36,437 bases of DNA from a virus. A program made the translations under genes and the position numbers. Of the stretch, positions 1 to 7,903 are shown in pieces. Location of the stretch: IMG/VR virus record IMGVR_UViG_3300043435_000120, positions 1-36,437 of that record; one strand, 5' to 3'. The first letter of the stretch is position 1; each line of letters begins with the position of its first letter. Below the pieces are notes generated by a model that was not told where the DNA came from, did no database searches, and worked only from the letters and a program-made list of their open reading frames with translations.

Positions 1-1
1 T

Positions 2-1366
2 CACGACACCAAAACCATCAGGTTTCCTTATTACTCACAAGCCGGACAACTGGTTGGCTTTAAGAGTAGGGACACCGACAAGGACTTTAGGTGGACTGGT
101 AAGAACGAAGACCATGCCTTGTTTGGTCAACAACTATGGGGACGGGGTAAGGAGATTGTCATCACCGAAGGCGAGTTAGATTGCCTTAGCGTGTATCAAA
201 TCCGCCCAACCTGGCCGGTTGTTAGCCTTCCAAACGGCGCTGCTGGTGCTAAGAAAGCTCTCCAACACCAGTTGAAATGGTTGATGGGGTTTGAATCAAT
301 CATCCTATTCTTTGATTCAGATGAGCCAGGACAACAAGCAGCACAAGACTGTGCTAGTTTGTTCCCACATGATAAACTGTTTATTGCCAGACTTGATTCC
401 TACAAAGATGCCAACGAGGCATTAATTGCAAAAGACTATGAGGCGATCACATCGACAGTCCTATGGAACAAGAAACCCTATTCCCCAAAGACTGTCATCG
501 ACGGACGAGACCTATTCTCTCTTGCAACTCGGCCACTTCATGGTAGGGATGCTGATTGGCCCTTTACTGCTCTTGACCGTATCACTAGTGGTCTTAGGAA
601 AGGGGAGTTGGTTACCGTTACCTCAGGTTCCGGCGTCGGTAAGAGTACCTTCTGCGGTGAAATAGCCCAGGCTCTTGTTGATCAAGGTGAGAAGGTAGGA
701 TACATTGCCCTTGAGGAAAGTCTTCAACGGACTGCCCTTAGGTTGATGTCAATCAAGGCAAACAAACCCCTTCATCTAAACAATGAATTACCTGAGAAGG
801 ATCTTAAGGATGCCTTTGATGCTAGTCTTGGTACTGGTCAGGTATACCTGCGTGATGGGTTTGGTAGTGTTGACCCCGACAGTATCCTCAGCGACTGCCG
901 GTTCATGGCACTTGCCAAGGAGGTTGGTTGGATTATTCTGGACCACCTATCTATTCTTATGTCCGGTAATGAGAGCCATGACGAACGTAAGCTCATTGAT
1001 GTGACAATGACTAAGCTGCGTTCCTTTGTGGAGGAGACTGGCATTGGGATGCTCCTTATTAGCCACCTGAAGCGCCCTCAGGGCGACAAGGGACACGAGG
1101 ATGGCCAACAGGTCAGCCTAGGTCAGCTTAGAGGGTCTCACTCCATTGTCCAACTATCCGACATGGTGATTGCCCTTGAGCGGAACCTCTCCGCAGGGGA
1201 CAACATGGCCAACATCCGAGTCCTTAAGAACCGGTTCAACGGTCAAACTGGACAGGCTGGAACCATTGCTTTTAACGGATCTACTGGTAGAATGACCGAA
1301 GACCTCACCACCGCCTTCAAGCCCACCAACAAAAACAATGACGATGACTATGAATGTGGATTCTGA
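2..1366 (+). CDS. T7 gp4-like primase-helicase, 5' end cut by window
   Basis: The reading frame is open from base 2, so the true start and the N-terminal zinc-binding primase domain lie left of the window. It would unwind DNA at the fork and make primers. A TOPRIM domain shows first (EGELD near nt 167-181, DSDEPGQ near nt 314-334). The hexameric RecA-like helicase follows, with Walker A GSGVGKST near nt 626-649, ILDHLSILMSG near nt 935-965 and a conserved ISHLKRPQG stretch near nt 1058. The C-terminus is acidic and ends in phenylalanine (NNDDDYECGF), like the T7 gp4 tail that docks on the polymerase. An internal TTG at 119 is not a believable start because homology-like sequence (FPYYSQAGQLVGFKSRD) continues upstream. 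The family is clear; only the extent is uncertain. Confidence 0.95.
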   Translation, partial: HDTKTIRFPYYSQAGQLVGFKSRDTDKDFRWTGKNEDHALFGQQLWGRGKEIVITEGELDCLSVYQIRPTWPVVSLPNGAAGAKKALQHQLKWLMGFESIILFFDSDEPGQQAAQDCASLFPHDKLFIARLDSYKDANEALIAKDYEAITSTVLWNKKPYSPKTVIDGRDLFSLATRPLHGRDADWPFTALDRITSGLRKGELVTVTSGSGVGKSTFCGEIAQALVDQGEKVGYIALEESLQRTALRLMSIKANKPLHLNNELPEKDLKDAFDASLGTGQVYLRDGFGSVDPDSILSDCRFMALAKEVGWIILDHLSILMSGNESHDERKLIDVTMTKLRSFVEETGIGMLLISHLKRPQGDKGHEDGQQVSLGQLRGSHSIVQLSDMVIALERNLSAGDNMANIRVLKNRFNGQTGQAGTIAFNGSTGRMTEDLTTAFKPTNKNNDDDYECGF

Positions 1367-1508
1367 TGAGGTTTGTATCACGTGCGGATGGAACGTTTTC
1401 ATTTACAGTGAAATGATTCCTGGTGGCTGGTTCTGCGAAGAATGCGGCACACCTTCCGCCAAGACACAAGAACTTCTCGACCGGGAAGAGCCCGGAAACT
1501 GGTCATGA
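1350..1508 (+). CDS. Small zinc-ribbon protein
   Basis: A 52-residue frame overlaps the end of the helicase gene and ends in an ATGA overlap with the next gene. It holds two CxxC knuckles (CITC near the start, CEEC about 20 residues later), the pattern of a four-cysteine zinc ribbon. In-frame ATGs at 1338 and 1344 are equally possible starts. Proteins of this size and pattern often bind nucleic acid or a polymerase, but nothing here gives the target. I do not recognise a specific family. The overlaps on both sides and the intact cysteine set argue that it is real. Confidence 0.6.
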   Translation: MNVDSDEVCITCGWNVFIYSEMIPGGWFCEECGTPSAKTQELLDREEPGNWS

Positions 1509-1849
1509 CTAACCCCATCACCCCACCGCTGGAGCTGGTGCAGCAGTGGGGGCACGACGCCAACCTTTCAGGCGTGCCACACAACGATGAGCACTGGGCA
1601 TACGAACAACACATCGCCACCCGCGCCGCCCAATGGGGCGCCAACCAGGAGCTGGAGGCGTGTTGTGAGTGGCTTTGCGAAGACGCCATACCCAACACTT
1701 CCAATAGGCTCCGCAACGCCCGCCGCCCCAAGCCGCCAAGCTTGAAGAAGCAGGCGCTCAGTGATCTCACTCATGCCTACAACGCAGACAAGATTGACGA
1801 CACGACGTTTGAAAACCTCCGCCGCGCTCTGGAGCAACTCGATGACTGA
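1505..1849 (+). CDS. Cyanobacterial-style small protein (TNPITPP...ELVQQW type)
   Basis: This 114-residue protein begins MTNPITPPLELVQQWG. Short proteins opening with this phrase are frequent in Synechococcus/Cyanobium genomes and their phages; their function is unknown to me. The middle is rich in E, W and A (EHWAYEQHIATRAAQWGANQ, then ELEACCEWL) and the C-terminus looks helical (FENLRRALEQLDD). The start at 1505 is chosen because it forms an ATGA overlap with the zinc-ribbon stop; an upstream ATG at 1442 would run through that gene. The DNA is visibly richer in GC than the flanking helicase and polymerase genes, which suggests acquisition from a host-like source. Confidence 0.7.
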   Translation: MTNPITPPLELVQQWGHDANLSGVPHNDEHWAYEQHIATRAAQWGANQELEACCEWLCEDAIPNTSNRLRNARRPKPPSLKKQALSDLTHAYNADKIDDTTFENLRRALEQLDD

Positions 1850-2093
1850 CCTTTCCCCCGCCGCGCAGGCGGTACTGGATGCCGCCAACGGTCGCAGCTC
1901 CTACGGTCCAGATGACTGCCTAAATGAGTCACGCTGGATTGCTGCCGCCGCCCTCCGCGCTGCTGCAGATCAGGTGGTGCCAGAGACTGCTCCTCCACTA
2001 ATCGGCACACCCTTTGTGCGTTGGGACGCTATGGACGAGATCCGCGCCCAACTCCTCGCCATCGCCGCCGAGCTGGAGGCCCTGCCCGAATGA
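1842..2093 (+). CDS. Cyanobacterial-style small protein (LSPAAQAVLDA type)
   Basis: This 83-residue protein begins MTDLSPAAQAVLDAANG and carries ALRAAADQVVPE, phrases I associate with a family of small hypothetical proteins in Synechococcus and its phages. It ends in a helical stretch (DEIRAQLLAIAAELEALPE). It overlaps the previous gene by 8 bases and the polymerase start by 4 bases (ATGA at 2090-2093), so it sits inside a translationally coupled run. Its GC-rich codon use matches its upstream neighbour rather than the polymerase. The biochemical role is unknown. Confidence 0.7.
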   Translation: MTDLSPAAQAVLDAANGRSSYGPDDCLNESRWIAAAALRAAADQVVPETAPPLIGTPFVRWDAMDEIRAQLLAIAAELEALPE

Positions 2094-3877
2094 GACTTCT
2101 CTTCGACATTGAAACCAACGGCCTACCCCGTCAGGGGTTAGATCACATCCATTGCGTTGTCGCCAAGGACATTGACAGTGGACAGGTATTTCGCTTTAAC
2201 GACACTGGCTCCGCTAATTCTGTAACCAATGGTATTACCCTTCTCCAAGAGGCTGATGTTCTCATCGGCCATAATATTGTTGGCTTTGACATACCGGTTA
2301 TCCAGCAAATATACCCGTTCTTCCAAACCAAAGCCACCCTATTCGATACTCTGATCCTTAGCCGAATGTTCTACCCGGACATTCTTTCTAGGGACTTTCG
2401 TAAGAAACCCATTGGGATGCCACCTAAACTATTTGGGCGTCATTCTCTGGAGGCATGGGGTTATCGCCTTGGTGATTACAAAGGTGAGTTTGCTAAGACC
2501 ACGGACTGGGCTGACTGGTCCCAAGAGATGGAGGATTACTGTGAGCAGGATGTTCACGTCTGTGATTCCCTGTTTCAATTAATGGGGCAAAAAGATCGTC
2601 TTGCCCGGTATGCTGACTCGATTGGGTTGGAGCATGACTTAGCTACCATCATGGCTAAGCAGGAAGTATCTGGCTGGCCCTTTGATATTGTTGCTGCTCA
2701 GAAGCTAGAAGCCACTCTCCGAACAGAGATGGATCAACTAGCTGATCAAATGCGGGAAGCCTTTCCGTATGTTGATGGGGGACAGATGATACCAAAACGT
2801 GCCAACGCCACGCGTGGGTACATCAAAGACGCACCCTTCACAAAACTAAAGGAGTTCAATCCCACAAGCCGCGACCACATCGGCTGGGCCTTTATGACCT
2901 GGCGGGGGTGGAAACCAGAAACCTTCACCGACACAGGTAGGCCAAAGATTGATGAGGGCATCCTTATGGGCATTGATACGAACGAAGCTAAGATCTTTGC
3001 TCGTCTCCTTGAACTACAAAAGGCCCTTGGTCAACTATCCGATGGTGCTAATGCTTGGCTAAAGACTGTTACCAAAGAAGGACGTATCCATCACGTCTGT
3101 CAACTCGCAACCAACACAGGTCGTAATGCACATTCGCGTCCCAATCTTGGGCAAACGAGCAGTGATCCGCGCTGCCGTAAGTTGTTTCTACCGGGTAAAG
3201 GCATGTGTCAAGTGGGTGCGGATGCTTCTGGTTTGGAGCTTCGTATGCTTGGTCATTATCTTGCTCATTTCGATGGAGGGTCTTTTGCTGACGTTGTTGT
3301 CAATGGGGACATTCATCAACAAAATGCTGATCGAGTTGGCTGTTCACGCAAGGATGTTAAGACACTAACGTATGCCTTTATTTATGGTGCTTCGGATCGC
3401 AAGATCGGCGCTTCCCTAGACAAGTCCCTAGATGACAAGAAAGCAGTCACCTTGGGTAAGGACATTCGTAAGAAGTTCCTTGAGGCCATACCTGGCCTGG
3501 AAGGTCTCCTGACGGCTGTTGCCAAGCGAGCGGAGGGTGATGTACTCAAGGGCCTTGATGGGCGTCCTATCCGCCTTCAAGGCAAGAAACACGCTGCCCT
3601 CAACTACCTACTCCAGAGTGCTGGGGCCATTGTTTGTAAGCGATGGAACGTCATTACTTATCAACAACTTAATGAGCTTGGATACCGGTGGGACATTGAC
3701 TATCAATGGCTTGGCTGGATTCACGATGAAATTCAATTAGCTGTTAAACCACACATTATTTCTGATGCCAAGTTCCAACTCGAATGGGCGATTGTCCAAG
3801 CCGGTGAATACTACAACCTCAAAGTCCCCCTTGCCTCTGAAGCAAAAGATGGTAGCTCCTGGGCAGACTGCCACTGA
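2090..3877 (+). CDS. T7-like DNA polymerase (PolA family, with 3'-5' exonuclease)
   Basis: This 595-residue replicative polymerase starts at the ATG that overlaps the upstream stop; MRLLFDIETN matches the T7 gp5 N-terminus. The exonuclease residues are D6/E8, D67 in GHNIVGFD and Y150-D154. The polymerase motifs are TGRNAHSRPN (about 343-352), motif A with D378 in GADASGLELR, the O-helix with R420/K424/Y428 and motif C H545-D546-E547. The O-helix tyrosine matches T7 Y526. T7 gp5 is 704 residues. From exonuclease D154 to palm D378 is 224 residues here against 301 in T7, so the deficit is about the size of the T7 thioredoxin-binding insertion, which therefore looks absent. The gene lies between coupled small genes and the exonuclease, as in T7. 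Confidence 0.95.
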   Translation: MRLLFDIETNGLPRQGLDHIHCVVAKDIDSGQVFRFNDTGSANSVTNGITLLQEADVLIGHNIVGFDIPVIQQIYPFFQTKATLFDTLILSRMFYPDILSRDFRKKPIGMPPKLFGRHSLEAWGYRLGDYKGEFAKTTDWADWSQEMEDYCEQDVHVCDSLFQLMGQKDRLARYADSIGLEHDLATIMAKQEVSGWPFDIVAAQKLEATLRTEMDQLADQMREAFPYVDGGQMIPKRANATRGYIKDAPFTKLKEFNPTSRDHIGWAFMTWRGWKPETFTDTGRPKIDEGILMGIDTNEAKIFARLLELQKALGQLSDGANAWLKTVTKEGRIHHVCQLATNTGRNAHSRPNLGQTSSDPRCRKLFLPGKGMCQVGADASGLELRMLGHYLAHFDGGSFADVVVNGDIHQQNADRVGCSRKDVKTLTYAFIYGASDRKIGASLDKSLDDKKAVTLGKDIRKKFLEAIPGLEGLLTAVAKRAEGDVLKGLDGRPIRLQGKKHAALNYLLQSAGAIVCKRWNVITYQQLNELGYRWDIDYQWLGWIHDEIQLAVKPHIISDAKFQLEWAIVQAGEYYNLKVPLASEAKDGSSWADCH

Positions 3878-4607
3878 CCTTCAATTGAGGGTTGATGCTG
3901 ACTTCTACGCCTATCGGGCATGTCAATCAGCAGAGACAGAGCTTGATTGGGGTGATGATCTGATTACCATTGCCTCTAACTTTCGTGTCGTACTAGACAT
4001 TTTTGAAGGAGAGATGAGCAAGCTTCGCAGTAAGTTTGACACAACCAATGTCACTCTTTACTTCTCTGATACCAACAACTTTCGCAAGATAGTATGCCCT
4101 GATTACAAAGGGAAGCGTACCAAACGTAAGCCCGTTGGTTATCGTAGGTTGCTGGAGTGGTGTGCCAAGCATTACAAAGTTGTGCGCTACAAGAATGTAG
4201 AAGCTGATGATGCGCTTGGTATTGAATGTCACCTAGACCCAAGGGACTTCATATTGGTTAGTCCCGACAAAGACATGAAGCAGATCTCCTGCCGATTGTA
4301 CAACGGGGAAGATGAGTTCAATGTAACTCCAGAGGAAGCTGACTACTGGTTTTGGACGCAGTGCCTTACCGGTGACCCCGTTGACGGATACAAAGGAGTA
4401 CCCGGCATCGGAGCAGTATCCAGTAAGAAGATCCTTGACGCAGCCGGTGACAACCCTTGGCAAGATATTGTTGCCGCATACGTCAAGGCAGGACAAACGG
4501 AGGAAGACGCCCTACGCAATGCTCGCCTAGCACGAATCCTACGTCCTGGTGAGTACAACTCAACAACCAAGGAACCTATCCTATGGACCCCACCCTCATT
4601 GGATTGA
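3849..4607 (+). CDS. T7 gp6-like 5'-3' exonuclease
   Basis: This 252-residue protein resembles T7 gp6, which removes RNA primers and degrades host DNA. Visible signatures are an N-terminal DADFYAYRA, FSDTNNFRK followed by DYKGKRTKRKPVGYRRLLEW, the metal-binding VEADDALGI, SPDKDMKQI, and the helix-3-turn-helix region GDPVDGYKGVPGIGAVSSKK. The C-terminal RLARILRPGEYN...LW also matches gp6. The start at 3849 overlaps the polymerase end by 29 bases and leaves few residues before the first conserved block. An upstream in-frame start at 3765 would lie deeper in the polymerase gene and is less likely. The nuclease assignment is firm. Confidence 0.9.
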   Translation: MVAPGQTATDLQLRVDADFYAYRACQSAETELDWGDDLITIASNFRVVLDIFEGEMSKLRSKFDTTNVTLYFSDTNNFRKIVCPDYKGKRTKRKPVGYRRLLEWCAKHYKVVRYKNVEADDALGIECHLDPRDFILVSPDKDMKQISCRLYNGEDEFNVTPEEADYWFWTQCLTGDPVDGYKGVPGIGAVSSKKILDAAGDNPWQDIVAAYVKAGQTEEDALRNARLARILRPGEYNSTTKEPILWTPPSLD

Positions 4608-4614
4608 TTCTGGT

Positions 4615-4878
4615 ATGACAAACAATGTTTATGACCGAGACCAAGACGAAAGTATCGTGACCTATTCAAAGACCAACCCTAAGCATTATCAGCATGGACG
4701 CATCCAGGTTTGGGATTTTATTGTGGATCAGCAGCTTGACTTTCTGGCTGGTAACGTCATTAAGTATATCTGCCGTGCTGGTCACAAAAATCACGAATCA
4801 GAACTTGATGACTGGCTCAAAGTTAAAGCCTATGTTGAGCGTAAAATCCAACAACTCTCTCACGAACGCAACCGATGA
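4615..4878 (+). CDS. DUF3310 protein, possible nucleotide kinase domain
   Basis: This 87-residue protein carries the DUF3310 core: NPKHYQHGRIQVWDFI (about 21-36), LDFLAGNVIKYICRAGHK (about 41-58) and a trailing LDDWLKVKAYVERK helix. T7 gp1.7, a nucleoside monophosphate kinase, contains this domain, so a role in dNTP supply is plausible, but the catalytic function of such short versions is not established. It ends in an ATGA overlap with the MazG-like gene, the first link of the nucleotide cassette. The ATG at 4615 gives the compact family form; an upstream start at 4549 would overlap the exonuclease. Confidence 0.8.
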   Translation: MTNNVYDRDQDESIVTYSKTNPKHYQHGRIQVWDFIVDQQLDFLAGNVIKYICRAGHKNHESELDDWLKVKAYVERKIQQLSHERNR

Positions 4879-5255
4879 CAACCACACCGAAGTACCTAAT
4901 TGAACAGGCTTTTGTCTTTCGTCTTGCGGCTGAGCAATCCTTAGATCCAAAGGATGAAGGTGTTCAAGATATGCAGATGCGCTTGATTCGGGAAGAGTTC
5001 CATGAATTTATTGAAGCACACTGTGCCGAAGATCACAGCGATAGTGCTGAGCATACCCTCAAGGAACTAGCAGATCTCGTTTTTGTCTGCTACCAGTATG
5101 CCTTGGCTCGTGGCTGGAATCTGGACACCGCAATGGCAAGAATCTTTGAAAGCAATATGAGCAAATTCGTGGATGGCAAGCCCCTCCGCCGCGAAGATGG
5201 TAAGATACTCAAGGGACCCAACTACCAACCACCATTCCTGACTGACCTTCTATGA
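4875..5255 (+). CDS. MazG-like nucleotide pyrophosphohydrolase
   Basis: This 126-residue all-alpha NTP pyrophosphatase-like protein has the paired metal-binding motif of the family: E41-x-x-E44 in REEFHEF and E64-x-x-D67 in KELADLV. The tail FESNMSKFVDGKPLRREDGK and KGPNYQPP is typical of phage members. Such enzymes hydrolyse (d)NTPs to monophosphates. In cyanophages, MazG proteins have been proposed to tune nucleotide or alarmone pools, but the substrate here cannot be read from sequence. It overlaps both neighbours by ATGA, which ties it to the reductase genes. Confidence 0.85.
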   Translation: MTTTPKYLIEQAFVFRLAAEQSLDPKDEGVQDMQMRLIREEFHEFIEAHCAEDHSDSAEHTLKELADLVFVCYQYALARGWNLDTAMARIFESNMSKFVDGKPLRREDGKILKGPNYQPPFLTDLL

Positions 5256-6640
5256 CTGCCTCTCGTATTGCCCGCACAGGTCGGGTTCAAAGCTGGATTG
5301 ATGATCCAGAATCACGCCTGCCTGTGTCTTGTACTGTCTTCGTTGTTGAAGATGAAATGGAAGGTCCCAATGGAATCGAAGCCAGTTGGAGATTCGTCTC
5401 CCATGCCCTCCGTAACGGAGCAGGAGTTGCTGTCCACCTTTCTAAACTCCGTGAGCGGGGAAGTGAAAATGGTAAAGGACTCGTGGCGTCAGGTCCTGTC
5501 TCTTTTGCCCGCATATATTCAACGCTCAATGAAATCCTAAGACGTGGTGGCATTTATAAAAATGGTGCTGTTGTCTGCCACCTTGACTATACTCATCCAG
5601 ATGCCCTTGAATTTATCAACGCATCACGCTCTGAGTTGTCCTGGGTTAAGCGATGTCTTAACGTTGATGGTGCCTTCCTTTCCGGTGCATCTCCTGAGCT
5701 AGTAGAAGCAGCCCTTGAAGGTATTAAGAAGGGTGACATCTGGCTCAATAAGATCCGGTATGACTCAGAAGGTAATCGTATTTATGGAAATGTCTGCCTT
5801 GAAGTTTATCTACCTAGCCGTGGCACTTGCCTTCTTCAGCACATCAATCTGGGTGCTTGTCAGCTTGAAGATCTCACTCCAGCTTTCGTAGAAGGAATGA
5901 CTTCCCTGATTAATCTTCACGCCAATACAGGTGTTGGAGATACAGGTGAGTATCTTTCTCCTGAGGTAGATCGTCAGGTTGGTCTAGGTGTTCTTGGGTT
6001 GGCTAACTTCCTATGTCAGAATGGGGTAACTTACAAACAATTTGGCGAAGCTCTAGATGCTTACATCTCACACCAACCAGTACATACACCAGCATACCTC
6101 CTTGTCTCGGAGTTGGCTAAGTCCATCGAGATTGCGGCGCAGATCGCTCGTCATGCGAACATGCAACGGGCCTTTGCCATTGCTCCTACCGCTTCTTGTA
6201 GTTACAATAATGTTGATCTTCGGGGGTACACTACCACTCCTGAGTTGGCTCCTCCTATTAGCCGCAACGTTGACCGCGATTCTGGGACGTTTGGAGTTCA
6301 ATCGTATTCATACCCGCCTGATTGCGAGATTGCATCGGAAGTTGGTTGGGATGATTACAAAAAGGTAGCTGATGGAATTGTAACGTTGTTCCGATCAACG
6401 ATGCTATTTCATGGGTACTCCTTTAACTCATGGTCCGATGTTGTTACTTACAACCGTGAGTTCCTAAGGGATTGGATGGCGTCATCCCAAACATCCCTCT
6501 ACTATGCCCTTCAAGTATTGCCAGACACCCAAGCAAAGGATGATGCAATGGCTGCGCTTGATGATGACTTTAGAGATCTTTTTTCCTTTGAGGAAGAGAC
6601 TGAGTTTAAAAACGAACCTTGTATTCCTTGTGGAGAATGA
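5252..6640 (+). CDS. nrdA: Compact class I ribonucleotide reductase alpha subunit
   Basis: This reduces ribonucleotides to deoxyribonucleotides with the NrdB encoded next. It has 462 residues, against roughly 700-760 for standard NrdA. The core catalytic set is visible: redox cysteines C27 and C203, the radical triad N180-C182-E184 (GNVCLEVY), PTAS at 312-315, the radical-transfer pair Y417-Y418 in SLYYALQ, and a C-terminal CxxC (C457, C460) for re-reduction. There is no N-terminal ATP-cone. It resembles the compact phage reductases known from Synechococcus phage S-CBP4. Coupled translation with MazG-like and NrdB is suggested by 4-base overlaps at both ends. Membership in that clade is my inference. 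Confidence 0.9.
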   Translation: MTASRIARTGRVQSWIDDPESRLPVSCTVFVVEDEMEGPNGIEASWRFVSHALRNGAGVAVHLSKLRERGSENGKGLVASGPVSFARIYSTLNEILRRGGIYKNGAVVCHLDYTHPDALEFINASRSELSWVKRCLNVDGAFLSGASPELVEAALEGIKKGDIWLNKIRYDSEGNRIYGNVCLEVYLPSRGTCLLQHINLGACQLEDLTPAFVEGMTSLINLHANTGVGDTGEYLSPEVDRQVGLGVLGLANFLCQNGVTYKQFGEALDAYISHQPVHTPAYLLVSELAKSIEIAAQIARHANMQRAFAIAPTASCSYNNVDLRGYTTTPELAPPISRNVDRDSGTFGVQSYSYPPDCEIASEVGWDDYKKVADGIVTLFRSTMLFHGYSFNSWSDVVTYNREFLRDWMASSQTSLYYALQVLPDTQAKDDAMAALDDDFRDLFSFEEETEFKNEPCIPCGE

Positions 6641-7368
6641 CTAAACATACATCACCTTATGATCAAGTAATCTCCAGAAAGCGAAAGTGGACGCCTGTTG
6701 CTGTTCAAAAGAATAAACTTGTTGACGGGGCTGAGGACGCGATTTATCGTGCCCTTGGTCTTCGTCACCTAGAACTACCCGTTCGTGAATTCCTACAACA
6801 GGGACTTGAAAAGGAACTACCTAAGACCCCTGGTGTTAGGGAAGCCCTACTGTCTAATCAATTGGATGAAGAGAGGCATGATCAAGCTCTTAATTATGTA
6901 GTAGCTGCTCATGGTTCAGATCAGAAGTTTGAATCAGAAGCAAAGCACATTCTTAAGGCGTGGCTAGATGCCCCTGAGCATCCATTACTAAAAGCCGCAA
7001 TCCTTGAACGCAGTGTCTTCTTCGTCATCCTTCCCTTCTTCCGATTCAATGGTGACATCGGAATCAGAACCACAGCAGCCGACATCTCCAGAGATGAGCA
7101 AACCCACGTTGCCATCCACTCGATGGTCTGCTCAGAGCTGGGACTTAAGTCCACATCAAGCCTCAATCGACTTCGCAGAGCGACTGTGGGATGGGTAGTA
7201 GATGGGCTTGGTAAATCTGAAAGCAAGTATCTTGATAAGGATTTCTGGTTGGCTCAATCAGATTCCCTTTATGAAAAAGGAAAGGCGCCAGGCTTGTCGG
7301 ACACGACTCGTGCCAGAATGCCTTGTTTTTTTGAGGCAGCAAACAATGACCTCCCCCAATACGGTTGA
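6637..7368 (+). CDS. nrdB: Ribonucleotide reductase beta subunit (ferritin-like)
   Basis: This is the radical-generating partner of NrdA, 243 residues, shorter than the usual 320-380. Likely metal ligands are E46 (HLELPV), E78-x-x-H81 (EERH), E124 (LERSVFF) and E154-x-x-H157 (DEQTH), the expected carboxylate/histidine set of a dimetal site. The residue at the spacing of the E. coli radical Tyr122, seven after the first Glu of the ExxH motif, is L85; the nearest tyrosine is Y87. The C-terminus ends NDLPQYG, a plausible docking tail for alpha. It starts inside the nrdA stop (ATGA). Confidence 0.9.
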   Translation: MTKHTSPYDQVISRKRKWTPVAVQKNKLVDGAEDAIYRALGLRHLELPVREFLQQGLEKELPKTPGVREALLSNQLDEERHDQALNYVVAAHGSDQKFESEAKHILKAWLDAPEHPLLKAAILERSVFFVILPFFRFNGDIGIRTTAADISRDEQTHVAIHSMVCSELGLKSTSSLNRLRRATVGWVVDGLGKSESKYLDKDFWLAQSDSLYEKGKAPGLSDTTRARMPCFFEAANNDLPQYG

Positions 7369-7376
7369 CGTTTGTT

Positions 7377-7706
7377 ATGCTTGACTGCAACTGCTGCTCA
7401 CAGATCCTTCCAGAATCAGCTTTTTACAAAGAGACTCGCACTAAACGAGGCTACCAACGCAGGTGCAAGTCCTGCCAAAAAGCTGGCGCTGCGTATTCTT
7501 ATGAAAAGAATCAAGACGGTAAATGCTTGATCTGCGGAAGCACAGATTCGTGTCACAACTCAGGTCAGTTTGTTGTAGATCACTGCCATTCTACCGGAGT
7601 TGTCAGGGGGTTGCTATGTCATCATTGCAACTTACTACTGGGTCACGCTAAGGATTCCACTGTAACTCTACAAGCTGCTATTAACTATCTTAACAATCAT
7701 GGCTGA
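7377..7706 (+). CDS. Endonuclease VII-type homing nuclease
   Basis: This 109-residue protein has an N-terminal zinc-ribbon-like set (C4, C6, C7, then C30-x-x-C33). The endonuclease VII fold follows: C50-x-x-C53, the catalytic DHCH at 68-71 and C81-x-x-C84 in GLLCHHCN. T4 endonuclease VII resolves branched DNA, but free-standing copies scattered between phage genes usually behave as homing nucleases. The ATG at 7377 is preferred; a TTG at 7365 overlaps the nrdB stop. It overlaps the next gene by 8 bases, so it has been stitched tightly into the operon. Confidence 0.85.
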   Translation: MLDCNCCSQILPESAFYKETRTKRGYQRRCKSCQKAGAAYSYEKNQDGKCLICGSTDSCHNSGQFVVDHCHSTGVVRGLLCHHCNLLLGHAKDSTVTLQAAINYLNNHG

Positions 7707-7899
7707 CGCTTACTACGACGCTGAAACTATTCCCCTAACCAGTGTTGTTGGTGGACGCATTGATCTAGCTGTTCTAACTGAAGAGTTGGATCGGATGTAT
7801 CCAGATGATTATCCTGATCATGAAATGACAACGTGGGAAGCTGGTCGTATGGCTGGTGCCATTGCGGTGATCCGTTACCTTAAATCTAAACTAACTTAG
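7699..7899 (+). CDS. Small acidic protein of unknown function
   Basis: This 66-residue protein (MADAYYDAETIPLTSVVGGR at the start) has an acidic middle (EELDRMYPDDYPDHEM) and a C-terminal helix (AGAIAVIRYLKSKL). I do not recognise the family. It starts within the last codons of the homing nuclease and sits just before the gp7.3-like and portal genes. Good codon flow and tight spacing support a real gene. Confidence 0.6.
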   Translation: MADAYYDAETIPLTSVVGGRIDLAVLTEELDRMYPDDYPDHEMTTWEAGRMAGAIAVIRYLKSKLT

Positions 7900-7903
7900 T
7901 ATC

